Shown one piece after another: positions 1 to 11,699 of a stretch of 64,000 nucleotides of DNA. The stretch is from Metellina segmentata. Lineage: Eukaryota; Arthropoda; Arachnida; Araneae; Tetragnathidae. A program made the translations under genes and the position numbers. The DNA lies in contig OX375878.1 in assembly GCA_947359465.1 (NCBI GenBank), positions 82,997,627-83,061,626 on the forward strand. The letters are read 5' to 3'. The notes under the pieces were generated by a model. That model saw only the letters and a list, made by a program, of their open reading frames with translations. It did no database searches and was not told the origin of the DNA. How positions within the stretch are numbered: position 1 is the stretch's first letter; each line of letters starts with the position of its first letter.

Positions 1-157
1 CCCCGACAACGACTGACCTGCGCAGCGTATTTACGACGTTGTATAGGTGGCATCAGTAGGCGAAAACACCAGCGCCACCTACACATTTCACTAGAATAAA
101 CATTTCTTTTCAAGCATGCATTTCACGAGGTGTTTCCATATTTTTGTCCAACCCCTG
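1..157 (-). mobile_element. Tc1/mariner element terminus (truncated by window edge)
   Basis: On the minus strand, base 157 begins CAGGGGTTGGACAAAAATAT, a terminal repeat typical of a Tc1-like family in arthropods (from memory). It is followed outside by TA (158-159), the expected target duplication. No transposase sequence is inside the window. Orientation of the gene is unknown. Confidence 0.65.
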
Positions 158-866
158 TATATGTGATATTATAAAGGAAAATTTTATTTATTACTGCATT
201 TAAATTGGTCGTCACTAAGAAGAGAAAATATTTAATGGAAATGGATTTTTACAAGCGAATCATGTTTCAACGTAATATCTCAAGTGAAAAATAGGAATTG
301 AAAATAAAATTAAACTGCCAATTAATTGAAGTTTTAACTTACGTAACATGCTTAGGGAAATGTTAGGCAAGTCACACATTGATCCAACATCAGTCCTGTG
401 ACACTAAATTGACTGAAATACGTATGCGTATCAACATGGTTTGGGTATAGAAACGTAGTACTCATGAGCTGTATATTTTGTTGCATGCTGTTCCAGTGTC
501 AGACACTTTTTCCGTTGGAATCACACTTTACATCAAAATAAATGAGAGTGGAATCTTTGTTTGTACATAGAATATTTTCGCCTCAGTTCAAGTATTTTTT
601 CCTTTTCAGGTCATTCTTATGCAAAATCAGTGGTTTCCTGTATGTATGACTGTCTGTGTGTGCCCGCACTACGCCCAAACGGATAGGTATATTTTCATGA
701 AACTTTACCTATTATGAGTAGCTACCTTACATTTATTTAGTAGCTAAACTTCCTTCATTTAACCTGTCTGTATTTTCCGTTTTATATATATTTTTATGTT
801 TGTTCAAGTATCTCATAAAATTTATTGCTTATAATTACGTAGAATGTTAAATATTTTTATGAAACA
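158..866. other. Intergenic, AT-rich, with a Helitron-like repeat fragment
   Basis: No gene seen. About 610-720 contains a TGTCTGTGTGTGCCCGC stretch and TATTTTCATGAAACTTTACC, homologous to the minus strand of about 7500-7620, so it is a fragment of the same repeat family. Confidence 0.4.
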
Positions 867-1121
867 TATCGCCGGCAAGAAAAGTGACACAACTCAAAAA
901 ATAAAATTTTTGATGTTTTGTCATTGAAAATTATGTATGAGGTGCCCCAGCGTGTCATATTACTATCCTATAGAATATAATTGAATTTAAAGACATAAAT
1001 ACTTACCTAACATTTTAAAGAATCTTATACTGTTTCAATATAAAAATATCCTTTAAGTTGATGTTTCCCAAATTCTGCAAATTTGGAGTTGTGCCACTTT
1101 TCTTGCCGGAGTGCGATATAT
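867..1121. mobile_element. Foldback MITE with long inverted ends
   Basis: The ends are inverted copies: the left has ATCGCCGGCAAGAAAAGTG then ACACAACTC, and the right, read on the minus strand, has ATCGCACTCCGGCAAGAAAA then GTGGCACAACTC. About 35 bp match with a few changes. The 255-bp interior has no ORF. Superfamily unclear. Confidence 0.6.
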
Positions 1122-2302
1122 TAAATTACGTAATACACTATTTAAATTTCCTTTGCTTACATTTTTGGGAAAGTTTCCAGCCAAAGAGTAATTGAATACG
1201 CATACTTAAGGTGTTCATGAGGTCATGGAGAACCTGGCCCCGAAGAGCCCTCAATCTCCAGTATTAACAGTATAGCACGTGATAAATGGGTGTGCCTTGG
1301 TATTTCGAAATCCTAATAACTTGGTAGATTAAGAAAATAACTGAATAAAATAACTTTGTGTACTGACCTGGTTTGTTTTGTATAGTTTTTTTTTTGTCAC
1401 TATGTTAAGTCCATCCCAAAGTAAATTTATTTAATTGATATCTGGGAAAAAGTTGAACTTCGATCTGGATGAGCACTTGGTACAGCTCCGAAGTGTTGAT
1501 CTATAGTGTTGAAATTGATAGGAGCTTCGCAATGGCTGTACGAAATGAAATCCAGGGTTATCAGTGAAGTACGACAAATAGGTAGAGAATTGTACGATTG
1601 GGGGAGTTGCAGGATTTCAGTAACCAAGGTCATGTTTTATTTTGGGAGTGCCTTGAATCATAAATTTCAATCTCTTTTACCGCAGGGTTGGTATTTCTTT
1701 CAATTTCAAAGGAAAATTTGCTGGAGATTTTGTTTGTGAAGTTTTTAATTGAAGGAATCTTGACGACTTTTCTTTTTTGCTATTACGATAGAACCATCTG
1801 GCGTTTGTAATTTGGCGAAGGAAAAGACTTTGAATATGTTAGATTTCTTAAGTTTTGATCTTACGAGAAGCCCCCTACCTCCTCCAGAGAAAAAAAAAGG
1901 CCGAACGAAGTTAAACTTCGTAAATTAATTTCTTGTTTTGAAGTGATAATGTTGAGCTCCGAGAAGTAAATGGATATACATGGCTGCGGAAGTTTTCCGA
2001 AATTTGTCTTGTATGTTTTCTTCGTACGGCTTTCAATTAATATGAGAGTCTTTTCGACAGTTAGTTTTACCCATACTTAAATCAACTTTAATTTGACAGC
2101 TTTGGAGAAGCTAAAATATACTATATTAAGCGTTGGAATTAAAATCCTCGTTCATTCCAAAAAAGAATGTCTGATAACGTCTGATAAATAATTCTTTGTA
2201 TGGAGTCAGATTAAATAAATTGTATTTTTATAGATAATGATTGAATAATTTGATTCAAGGATAGTCTCGTTACACCAATCATTCTTGCCATGAACATGAA
2301 TG
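1122..2302. other. Intergenic, no gene recognised
   Basis: AT-rich sequence with short spurious reading frames only (for example 1506-1739, which matches nothing I recognise). No inverted-end element or SINE was found in it. Confidence 0.4.
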
Positions 2303-2304
2303 TA

Positions 2305-3688
2305 CACTCTATAGCAAAAAAATCGACGCACCAAGAAGGAATCATCCGATTGCTTTAAAATTTCGTATGCAAAAATGTTTTGACCAAATATGCAAATGAT
2401 TAAAATTTGGTGTCCAATGAATTATTAGTGCAATCTCCAGCGCATCGGAACTGCGCATCCAGCAGATGTATATAAGGAGTTGTTCTTGAACTGTTGTTAA
2501 AATTTTCTGCTGCATTGCGATTTAGGATACATTTCAATGACTGAAAAAATGCCTCGCCGCAGGATTCGAGCTGATAACGAGCAACTTTCAGAGTTTGAAA
2601 GAGGTCGTATCATTGGATTGAAAGAGGCAGGTTGGGCAAATCGGAGAATCCCTCGTCATGTGAGTCGAAGCGATGCGGCGATTAGAAGATGCTGGCAAGA
2701 GTGGGTGAACAATGGCAGATTTCAGCGTCATAATGGTAGCGGTCGACATAGGGCCACAACAGATCGCTAGGACAGAGTGATTGTCAGATCAGCTGTCACA
2801 GCGCCTGATTCATCGCTATCAACCATCAGTCGTGCGACCCACACACGAGTGTCCACCATGACCATTCACAGACGGCTGAGAGAGCGAAATCTACGCTCGC
2901 ACCGACCGTTACGCCACCTGCCACTCACGCATGTACACTGTCGAGCCAGATTATAGTGGTGCTTGGCTCGATCAGGCTGGAATGATGCTAACTGGGGACA
3001 TATAGTCTTTAACGACGAATCCCGCTTCCAACTGTATCCTGACGATCATCGAAGACGTGTCTTCAGAAGCCCAGGGGGCAGCGTGCCGATCCTGCTTTCA
3101 CTATTGCACGCCACACGGGCCCTCAACAAGTAGTTATGGTCTGGGGTGCCATTTCCCTTGATAGCCGGACCCCTTTGGTCGTCATTAGAGGTACACTTAC
3201 TGCACAGCGGTAAGTTGACGACATCCTGAGACCTGTTTTGCTACCGTTCCTTTCGCAGTACCCTGGGCTTATTTTTCAGCAAGACAATGCCAGACCACAT
3301 ACGGCACGTGTTGCTATGAACTGTCTTCAAGCTTGTCAAACACTTCCTTGGCCAGCCAGATCACCAGATTTTTCTCCCATCGAGCATGTCTGGGATATGA
3401 TTGGAAGGCGACTGCATCCGGTAGGGAATGTTGATGACGTAGTCCGACAATTGGAGCAAATTTGGCAAGAAATACCGCAGAAGACCATCCGGGAGCTTTA
3501 TCAGCTTGCATTCAGGCTAGAGGCGGGTCAACACCTTATTGAGCTCGTTACTGTAACTCTGAAATAAATTATTCAATTGTTCTGAAATTTTAATCATTTT
3601 CTATTCTGTACATAATTTTCCTATCCACCAATTTTTGTCTCCATCGGACAACTCCTTCTTGGTGCGTCAAATTTTTTGTTATAGAGTG
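2305..3688 (+). mobile_element. Tc1-like transposon relic, both TIRs and TA duplication
   Basis: Ends at 2305 (CACTCTATAGCAAAAAAATC) and at 3688 on the minus strand (CACTCTATAACAAAAAATTT) are inverted copies over about 45 bp with few differences. TA flanks both sides (2303-2304, 3689-3690). Total 1,384 bp. The interior encodes a decayed Tc1-type transposase. The copy cannot encode an intact protein. Confidence 0.92.
2537..3567 (+). pseudogene. Tc1-like transposase pseudogene
   Basis: Cut-and-paste transposase of the Tc1/mariner superfamily. The N-terminal part (2537-2767) shows a paired helix-turn-helix region including QLSEFERGRIIGLKEAGWAN and ends at an in-frame TAG. The middle, about 2771-3237, retains FNDESRF (first catalytic Asp) and VWGAIS but carries another stop and frameshifts. 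The C-terminal part (3238-3567) retains FQQDNARPHTA (second Asp) and SPDFSPIEHVWD (Glu); I count 32 residues between that Asp and the Glu. Similar copies are, from memory, common in orb-weaver spiders. Inactive. Confidence 0.9.
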
Positions 3689-3690
3689 TA

Positions 3691-4290
3691 TTTTCCATTT
3701 CCATTTTTAACTCGCGAAAGTAATCACTTGATGCTTGATCTGGCCATAATCTGGTCATTAACAAACAACGAATACAAATTAGGCCTCTTTTTTCACAGCA
3801 CGTAAAAGAAATAGAAATATAATTCTGTTTTTCTGTGTAGGAAATGGGGGAAAAGCGTATATATACCCGCCACTTAACCGAATATATCTTTTGTTTGTTT
3901 TGCTAATCACAAAGAAAAGTGAAAAATTTAGAGACATCCCGAATATAACTTTTGTTTGTTTTCTAGTCAATTTTACAAAACGTTTCACCTCAAGTTTCCT
4001 TTTTGCAAACGTATTGTATTTATCAGTACCTAGCATAATTACTCATCTTTACTCGAGTTGAATTGGTTAACTGCAGATTGATGTGACCACAGAATAATCA
4101 CATTTTTCTTTCATAGAAAAATACAAACGTACTTAAGTGTCCGGAAAATAATATTTTAACACTGCTGCGACATTTTCATAGTTTCTAGAATTTACTACAA
4201 TTGCTAAACACAAATCGTGTACTACTATATGCACTATATCGCTCATATATACTATATCGCTACAATGAATCAAAAAGTACCTGGACAGCA
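3691..4290. mobile_element. Helitron-like remnant (minus strand, 3' part)
   Basis: About 4040-4200 (ACTCGAGTTGAATTGGTTAA and following) is a diverged relative of 6055-6220, the minus-strand 3' region of the Helitron-like element there. At about 3885 and 3945 a GAATATA-CTTTTGTTTGTTTT segment occurs twice as a direct repeat. No gene. Confidence 0.4.
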
Positions 4291-4467
4291 AATTTTTAAG
4301 CAAGAGATTGTGACGTCACGCCGAATTCCCATTTGGTTTGCGAAGCAAACCAACATCACTGGAAACTCCGCTATGGGTGTTATCCAATAGGCTACAAATT
4401 CCTGTTAGGTTTGTGAAGCAAACCAATAACCCCAGAAAAACAACTGGCACGGGCAACGCGGTGCTAG
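4291..4467 (+). mobile_element. Helitron-like 3' end
   Basis: Contains GAGATTGTGACGTCACGCCG and TTGGTTTGCGAAGCAAACC, and ends GGCACGGGCAACGCGGTGCTAG, that is a GC-rich potential hairpin followed by CTAG, as in Helitron 3' termini. Related sequence recurs at 25130-25415 and 53235-53394. No 5' end is attached. Confidence 0.55.
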
Positions 4468-5790
4468 CCAAGAAGTCGTTATTGGAGTATAAAGCTTAAA
4501 ACTAAATTAAAAAACAAAACAAAATATTTTACACTTTTTGTCCTCAAGAGTAAAATAAATATTAAAATTAAGTAGTAGGGCATTTTTTTGGAAAAAGTGC
4601 AATAGTGCAAATTTCTTGGAGTATCTATTGGAGTATCTATACTGTTCAAGGAACTTGCATTTTTTTTCTAGTTTAAAATCGAATTTGAAAGTATTGGTTC
4701 TAAAAAAAGAAATTTTATTAAATTTAATAATTTCCTCTGGAATAGTGGAAAATCTTGGAGATGTCATGGAAATATTGAACGAAAACAAGTTAAATTTGAT
4801 GGTATAATTTTCAAGCATTCGAAGAAAAATTCCATTGCAAAAGAAGTAGATCAGTGCACGTGAAGAGAAGTGGTATCATGAAACATATTCGTTATATCCT
4901 TAAAACCAGGCTCGTTAAATTATCTTTTCGGGCCCAGCGGATGTTTAACTGCAGCCGTCTAATGCTAAAATTCCAAAGAAATATTTTCATGGTCGAGCAT
5001 CGAGAGAAAACTACACATATAATGTGAAGCGAATCAAAGGGCTTTCTCAGGGAAAAAAAGAATTCGATTAGTGGCCTACATTAATCAACTTCGTAAATTT
5101 TGTAAATCGATTATATTTGTAGATGTACATAAGTTCAAAATTTTTAAATTGATGGCAAGCAAATGGTGCGATAAAAGCAAGCAGAATGGCACAGATGGCG
5201 CGATATAGCCTGAAAAATTTCACTCCCACGAAATAAATAAGACGATGATAGCAAGTGAACAGTGTTAGAAATATACATTTGATTGATTGTAAAATGGTCA
5301 AATATAGTACTTGTATATTCCGGAAGAAAATTTAAAAGAAATGCTCAAAAATGACAAATTTTAAACTTTATCAGAATTACAATCCTACGCATTATGTCTA
5401 CATTTGTGTGTTATTAGACCATATACCATTAAATTAAACTCGTACACAAAGTCTGACTTTAATCTTATTGAAAATGTTTGGGATTTTTGCCAATATAGAA
5501 TTAACAAAATTAAAAATTTCTATGTAAATTAATTTTGAGAATTAATCCTTATATAAAATGAGAAAAATATAGATCAAAGTTTATGAAAATTATTTCAAAT
5601 CAATGCCAAATATATTAAGTGAAGTCATTAAATGCAAATTAAAAACTTAATTTCTCGCCAATTACCCCGCATACTTTTCTAATCTTTATTTCCATTACAA
5701 ATACAAGATGAACAGCATTCCACGTTTCTTAATTGTTTTTATTATTTTACATTTTTTAGTAGATTTTCCTTAGTTCTAATATATTTTATA
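4468..5790. other. Intergenic, AT-rich, no gene recognised
   Basis: Very AT-rich. Reading frames here are low-complexity (Phe/Lys/Asn-rich) and match nothing I recognise. No terminal repeats were identified. Confidence 0.4.
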
Positions 5791-6045
5791 CTAGCAATAC
5801 CCGCACGGCGTTGGCCGTGACAAAGTTATGCTTTTAAAAAAGTCAACCTCACTGATTCCGACAAAACCAAATTTTACAGAAATAAACAAAAAATTTCTAA
5901 AATAATAATTAAATTTTTTTTTTAAATAAATAAAAAAAAATAATAAATAAATTTTAAAATGTTCTAGAATAATTTTTTAAATTCTGGCTTCGAGGTGCAT
6001 TCAGACACGTTTAGGACTACCTGTGTGCCAAATTTTATTACTGTA
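5791..6045 (-). mobile_element. Helitron-like element 3' end, truncated
   Basis: Read on the minus strand the sequence ends with hairpin CACGGC-CAAC-GCCGTG, then CGGGTATTGCTAG, then T: a perfect 6-bp stem 9 bases before the terminal CTAG, the textbook Helitron 3' end. Internal sequence resembles the start of the other copies (ACACAGGTAGTCCTAAAC region). It stops at 6045, where a second element's CTAG begins. Confidence 0.7.
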
Positions 6046-7789
6046 CTAGCAAAATACCCGACCTTACTCGGTTTGAATTAGTTTACTCTAGATTGAAGAG
6101 ATAATCAAACTATATAATGACTTACGTTTTTTGTAGAATAAAAATTTATTTTAACACCTTTCGCCATCTTTATATTTTCTACAACTTACTTTGGACAAAA
6201 ATCCTTCTCATGCATATCTATTCATGTAATACATTTCACATACATCGCACAATTCCTGTATGACAAAGCTACAAAATGACGAAAGGTGATACTAAGGTTA
6301 CTTTATAAAAGACGATTTTAAGGGAGATTTAGAATTCCTTTTCTAAAGTTTTTTTTCATTTTCAACTCAATTAATAAAAATTACGATTTACGGCGAGTGC
6401 TCTCGCACTCATAGTCAACAAAACAATATTTTTTTACTTGTGGCACTCTTGCCTCCGCAATGCGACATTGTGAAATTTTGCAATCTTCTCCTGTCATTTC
6501 AACGATTTGTCGAACGACCTGTCAAACCCGGCATCACAACGAATTTTTTAATGTTGGAAAAAGTTCTAGTTTGGATTTTTAAACATTATTATTCTTTCAA
6601 TAACAGCATTATTCTTTCAATAACGGCATTATTCTTTCAATAACGGCATTATTCTTTCAATAACGGCATTATTCTTTAAACAACGGAATTATTCTTTAAA
6701 TAACGGCATTATTCTTTCAATAATGGCATAACTACACTTAACATTTACTGAAAATTGATACTGACTTACCTAACATTTTTAAGTCTAAAACTTTGTGGTG
6801 CTGTTGCGTGTGATGAGAAGGAAAATACATTTATTAAAATAATAAATATTTAAAACAGAAAACAGTGAAATAGAACAAAATAAAAGATGTCGGAAAAATT
6901 GTTCTAAAGATATTAATTTGTGATTCATTTTTATCTCTTGATCTCGCACAGTTGCCACAATTTACAACTAAAAGTGCACAAAATTTAGAAATGTGAAAGT
7001 ATTTCAGAGCGAAAGAAACAGAAAATATCACTGCTCGCGGGATCTTGTTCATTCTCGTTTCGTTGAAAAATATCGTCTGTCTCAAATATTCCGAAATCGT
7101 TTTCATTGCGCAAAGAACAAAAATAAGACTCGAAATAAATGAAGTATCAGAGCTGAAATTCCATTACAAAATATAATTTTTTGAAGAATAATTACTTTTT
7201 CAGCAGTACTGGTAAAGCAATCGAAGTAATCGTAATATTCAATAGACATTCCAATTTTTCCAAAACTACCAAATTATGGTTGATTTAAATATACTTACTC
7301 AGGTGTTTTAGCATGAAACTCATCTAAATATAACAATAAAGAAATGTTTAATATTGCATTCACTAAACTAATAGATAATGTATAAAATTAAATACACTGC
7401 AATGAAATATCTGGAATACAATTCATGTGATGTCTATACAAACACACAAACACAAAATCGAGCATAGAACAGAAAGACGGACAGACAGACTTTCGTAACC
7501 AATTCCACTCACTAAATGAAGATAAGTACTCAATGTATGCAAATTTCCATGAAAATATCTTAAACCGCGTGGACGTGTACAGGGCACAACATACAGACAG
7601 ACAGACACCAAACGAGAAAAAGGCGGATTCGGCATCAGAAGGGTCCAAAACGGAAAGAAAACTTGAAATGGGTTGAAAATATTGAATGTACAAACAAACA
7701 CTCCATTCTTATTTATATCGAAGTGTTATAGATTCGCCTGGTCACAACCCATACACACAGACAAACACTTCCTTTTACAATAGTAGAGA
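6046..7789 (-). mobile_element. Non-autonomous Helitron-like element
   Basis: On the minus strand it starts TCTCTACTATTGTAAAAGGA at 7789, the same 5' end seen at 24685, 43222 and 48381. It ends ...CCGGGTATTTTGCTAG-type sequence (GGTCGGGTATTTTGCTAG) at 6046 followed by T. Length 1.74 kb. No Rep-helicase coding; it contains a 20-bp minisatellite. Central tandem repeats are usual in non-autonomous Helitrons such as DINE-1. Confidence 0.7.
6585..6729. repeat. 20-bp minisatellite (about 7 units)
   Basis: Tandem units of CATTATTCTTTCAATAACGG with a constant 20-base period. The four central units are nearly identical; the outer ones carry single changes (AACAG, TTTAAACAACGGA, AATGG). It lies inside the Helitron-like element 6046-7789. 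Confidence 0.95.
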
Positions 7790-9170
7790 AAACAAAAAAA
7801 TTTAGTCATAGATAAATATTTTATTTTTTCATAGAATTATCTAAAACTGATTGTGCCTCAATACTTTTTGTCATGCGAAAATGTGAGATAGTTGTCAGTG
7901 ACATTCCTTGACATTTCCTTCACACTTTTATTTCGTATTGTTTGTGTGTGTATATGTATGTGATTACTTTAATAAACTTTTAAATAATTTACTAACAGTT
8001 ATTTTATTACATATTAGTAATATTACAAGTTAAAGTTTACACTTTCGGGAAGCTTTGGCCTCCGGAGCCCCTTTGACTCATCATTAATTGTTGACATTTC
8101 TCAGAAAAGGTTTACCGTTTCTCCTGAAAAGGGTTAAGGATTTATTATCCTTAATAAATCCTTAACTAGATTTGCAAATAAGTACCACAAGTTAAGATAT
8201 TCTCCAACTTTCACCGAACGCTTAAGAACAAATCTAATTTTAATTCGTTCTAGTTATGTATTTGACAATATTAGCTGAAATATACTGCTACGGGATATTG
8301 TATAATGTGAGACAATGGTTGAATATCGGTACGTAATTTTCAGCAAGACAGTCTTTTCACTTCTAAATTTGATAAATTAAACCATATTTAATTTCTGCTA
8401 AATTAATACCGATAGTTTACATTTCTTAAAACGCATTAAACCTTCACAAAAATGTTATTTACCTATTACGTTTGGCATTTAAATTGTCTTTTTACATTAT
8501 TTCTTATGTATAGCTTCTGACAGCAAATGAAAGGTGCTAACTTATAATTCTAGCAATAAAGAAATAATCACGTTCCAATGGTCTTTGAATTATTTATTCT
8601 CTTCGGAAACTAAATTCAGTTTAAAAAGTAAAATTCAGTTTGAGAAGTAGTTTCTAGACAAATTTAGAACAATGGACAGAAATTGATATAAACACTCATA
8701 CACACCTCTTAACCTCTACAAATATTTTGTATCTTTTCTAAATCGTACGTTGATGCGATTAGACGAACATTTCTATTTCGAAATAAATAAGCAAATGAAA
8801 TTATCTTTTCGTATTTTTACCAATGTGTTGACTAAATCATAAGTTAAAAAAAAAATATTGCTCAGTTTTGACTTGCATATTTCAGTTTTTGTCTACCTTC
8901 AAAATTTGTCCTGGTGGGTAATTATGTAAAGTAGGGTCATTTGTCTTCCTTATTTGTTTCACATACTGCATAAATAATGTGTACGGCCGAACGCAGCCTT
9001 GGGTTTGCTAGCATGGTTCTAGAATGTTCTCACTCCAATTAACAGGTTTTGAAAGGGGCGAAATGCTCTCATTTGTCATCAGATAATATTCTAAATGGAT
9101 GTTGATAGTCATTGTAATAATATATTCGGTAGAAAGAGGGTATAGATTTCTCAATCATCTTTGAACTAGT
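7790..9170. other. Intergenic; possible Helitron-like end at 9011 and a perfect hairpin
   Basis: No gene. 8133-8166 is a perfect 14-bp inverted repeat with a 6-base loop. Around 8983-9011, ACGGCCGAACGCAGCCTTGG then GTTTGCTAG resembles a Helitron 3' end ending at CTAG, but no matching 5' end was found. Confidence 0.35.
8133..8166. repeat. Perfect 14-bp hairpin
   Basis: GTTAAGGATTTATT, loop ATCCTT, then AATAAATCCTTAAC: an exact inverted repeat. Too AT-rich for a terminator assignment, and no flanking gene. Could be a structural part of a degraded element. Confidence 0.8.
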
Positions 9171-9174
9171 CCCC

Positions 9175-9390
9175 TAACTAGTATACTGGTCATAGCGTTA
9201 GTAGCCAGTAGGTCGCGGGCTCGAATCTTGTTTTATGGATGTTGGTGAGTGTTCAAATTAGAAGCAGCGACATCTCACCCATTGGTTGCTCATTCACAAG
9301 TAGTCGTCACTTCACCTCTAGTAGCGTGCCAAAAACCGAAAGTTCTCTCATATAGGTTCATATAAACAAAGTCCCCTTTTTCTTATACAC
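9175..9390 (+). repeat. tRNA-derived SINE (unrelated body)
   Basis: The head has a pol III box-A-like ACTGGTCATAGCG and a box B GGGCTCGAATC (about 9217-9227). The body differs from the main SINE family in the window. It ends directly before the next SINE. Confidence 0.5.
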
Positions 9391-9393
9391 ATT

Positions 9394-9740
9394 GGGGGCC
9401 GTGGTAGCTCGATTGGAAGAGTAACGGATTAGCAACCGAAGAGTTGAGAGTTCGAATCAACCAAAGACCGTTGTGTACAAAAGGGACTGGTGCACGTTAA
9501 ATCTGTCGTTGCCTCAAATGTTCTCACGCTGGCGTGGTGTGGAAGTTTAGAGTGCCTGGCCTGCTCATGTGTGACCTCGTTATCTGACCGTGACTCAAAA
9601 TTACGTGGTGTTGTCCTCGGACCTTTCCCCTAGGAATTAATCTGTGACCTTCGCCAATAACCCGTAGTATTGCTCCAATTAAATACCGACCTACCTTAGT
9701 CACATTAAATTTTAACCCCTCTCCCGTAGGCCAATTACTT
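9394..9740 (+). repeat. tRNA-derived SINE, family 1 (type A head)
   Basis: The tRNA-like head has box A TGGTAGCTCGATTGG and box B GAGTTCGAATC (9448-9458). The arm CGGA-TTAGCAA-CCG could present an AGC anticodon, suggesting a tRNA-Ala-like ancestor. The body shares GGACTGGTGCACGTTAAATC, GTGGTGTGGAAGTTTA and GACCGTGACTCAAAATTACG with five other copies in the window. Not a functional tRNA: no acceptor-stem closure or CCA-like end. Confidence 0.75.
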
Positions 9741-10130
9741 TTTAAAAAATTACGGTAATTGGATTTCAAAACTAGAACGTGTACACAACAATGCGAATTT
9801 GCTAAGTAGTATTATTCTGTATTATTAAGAACCCGATACATGCTGACTTTGATCTTCAAATATATTTCTTTGATCTTCAAATTCAGTGAAATTTTTTTCT
9901 TCTTACTTCGTTGCTGATTGACCACTGACATTTGATACACAGATGTTATTTAGGCGTTCTAGCTTCTCAGCTTTTCGACACATTCACAAGTATTTTTCCC
10001 CTTAGAATGTTTCCACTCTGATAAAAAAATGCTTAAAAATCAAAAACGTCAAACTACTTCACTGTCCGGTATAATTGATGTCAGAACCGATATCGACACT
10101 TAACTACATATACATTCAATTTTTTCTTCA
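9741..10130. mobile_element. hAT MITE relative (fragment)
   Basis: About 9870-10110 is diverged from but collinear with 34130-34370, the right part of the hAT MITE at 33721-34385. Shared stretches include TTAGAATGTTTCCACTCTGA versus TCAGAATATTTCCACTATGA, AAAAAAATGCTTA and GGTATAATTGATG. Ends not defined. Confidence 0.5.
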
Positions 10131-11395
10131 TCAGAAGTCATTAAACTGTATTAACCAGGGTTGATCATTACTAGACCCGGCATATTATTTTTCGCGGCCC
10201 CGAGTCACATAAAACGCCATGAGAAATGATTAAAAATAAAATTCAGAGAAATGTAATTAGAACAACTAAATCGGATACCATAACAGATCTTATGGCGTAC
10301 AAAATCCGAACAACGTGAATCAAAACTATGCACTTTTTATCTAAATTATTCGCATTTTAACCTTGATACAAATATAGGAAGACTAGTAATTAGTAAGTGA
10401 GACCGGGACTAGGCATAAGGGGTAAGTTGGCATTCACCTTGTATTTTTAACCACAGTGATTTCAGAGCGATGATATCGTCACTACTTAACTACACGTGTG
10501 TATTGCATCATCCACACTAGTTTCAGTGTGACAGAATCTTCCAGACAGAGAAGAAATACGGATTTGTGTTTTTAATTGAAAGTTTTGGCGTTATTTGAAG
10601 CCCTAGAATATGTTGAGGAGTTTTCAAGGTTTGTGTTGGATAGAGTGAGCAATAACGATTGCATATTCATGTACTAAAATTGCTTGTAAAACGTATGTGG
10701 AAGAGTGAGAAGGCCTGATCCCAAAGTCCTGATGGGGCAAGTTGGCATTTAAGTCGTATTGCATGTAGGCATAGGAAAGATAGTGGACATCGACGGTGAT
10801 GAATTCTATTTTTCCATAATGGTAAAAGCACACAAACTTTGGAAATGGCCAGAAGTCACGGACACAGTCTGGTACAACCGCAACCAAATTTTTCAAAAAT
10901 TAAAGCCACCAATCCGTGAACGATCGCTCTATTTTTTGGGTGGATATGAAGCGTTAAGATTTCCAAGATATATATATATATATATATATATTCTTCATTA
11001 ATTTGAAGCCATGAGGTCCACTATCAGCAGCATTGGTTCAGCGATTAGCTAAAAGATTACTAAAAAAGAAAAAGAAGAAAAAAAAAATCAAAAACAAAAA
11101 AAATGTGCCAACTAGCCCCGGTATCCCTTAGTGATAGTTATATTTTGAAACAATGACTTTGAATAAAAGCGATGTTTCAAAAATTATAACAAAAAAATTT
11201 CTTTATTAACGAGACAACAAATTTGACGAGAATGGAAGGTATATCTCTTTTTTCTGCAATAAAATCTTATAATCCAATATTGTCAAGACTTAGGGGTTCT
11301 TTTATTTTCCAAAACGAATTAAGAATAAAACGTACGAAGAAAACAAACGACTCGACAGCATTGGAGTAGACCGAAAAAAAAAATCAGGTGGTAAT
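10131..11395. other. Intergenic, no gene recognised; TA microsatellite
   Basis: Unassigned sequence with a (TA)n run at 10969-10991 and A-rich tracts near 11060-11105. A repeat-like phrase GGGGTAAGTTGGCATT recurs loosely at about 10420 and 10735 (GGGGCAAGTTGGCATTTAAG), and its reverse sense ATGTGCCAACTAGCCCC appears at 11101, suggesting an unrecognised element with related ends. Confidence 0.35.
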
Positions 11396-11399
11396 TTGA

Positions 11400-11693
11400 A
11401 AATACGGCACGCTGGAGCAACACAACGGACTATTGGCGACGATTCAGGATCAAACCCGAAGGAAAAGATCCGCGGACACCTCGAAATTTTGAACCACGGT
11501 CAGATGACAAGGTCAACAACTAAGCTCTTACCCATCTCCCCAACAACGCCAACTCGCAGACATCAGAAGTCACAACAGATTTAACGTGCACCATGCTCCC
11601 ATTTGCACGACAGTCTAGGGTGGATTGAGTTTCGAACTCGTAGCACTTCAGTTGCTAATCCGCGACTCTACTAACTGGGCTACCTCGGCCTCT
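11400..11693 (-). repeat. tRNA-derived SINE, family 1 (minus strand)
   Basis: Minus-strand copy of the family: head about 11693-11620 with box A GTAGCCCAGTTAGTAGAG and box B GAGTTCGAAAC. The body retains AGATCCGCGGAC and the reverse of TGACCGTGGTTCAAAAT. Diverged. Confidence 0.7.
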
Positions 11694-11699
11694 TGAAAA

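Noticed and set aside
7388..7701. Cys/Ser/Phe-rich frames on the minus strand
   Set aside because: They translate TGTCTGTCTG-type repeats inside the Helitron-like element.
9394..9470. A tRNA-Ala(AGC) gene
   Set aside because: Box A and box B and an AGC-like loop are present, but the acceptor stem does not close and the sequence continues into a body repeated five more times, so it is a SINE head.
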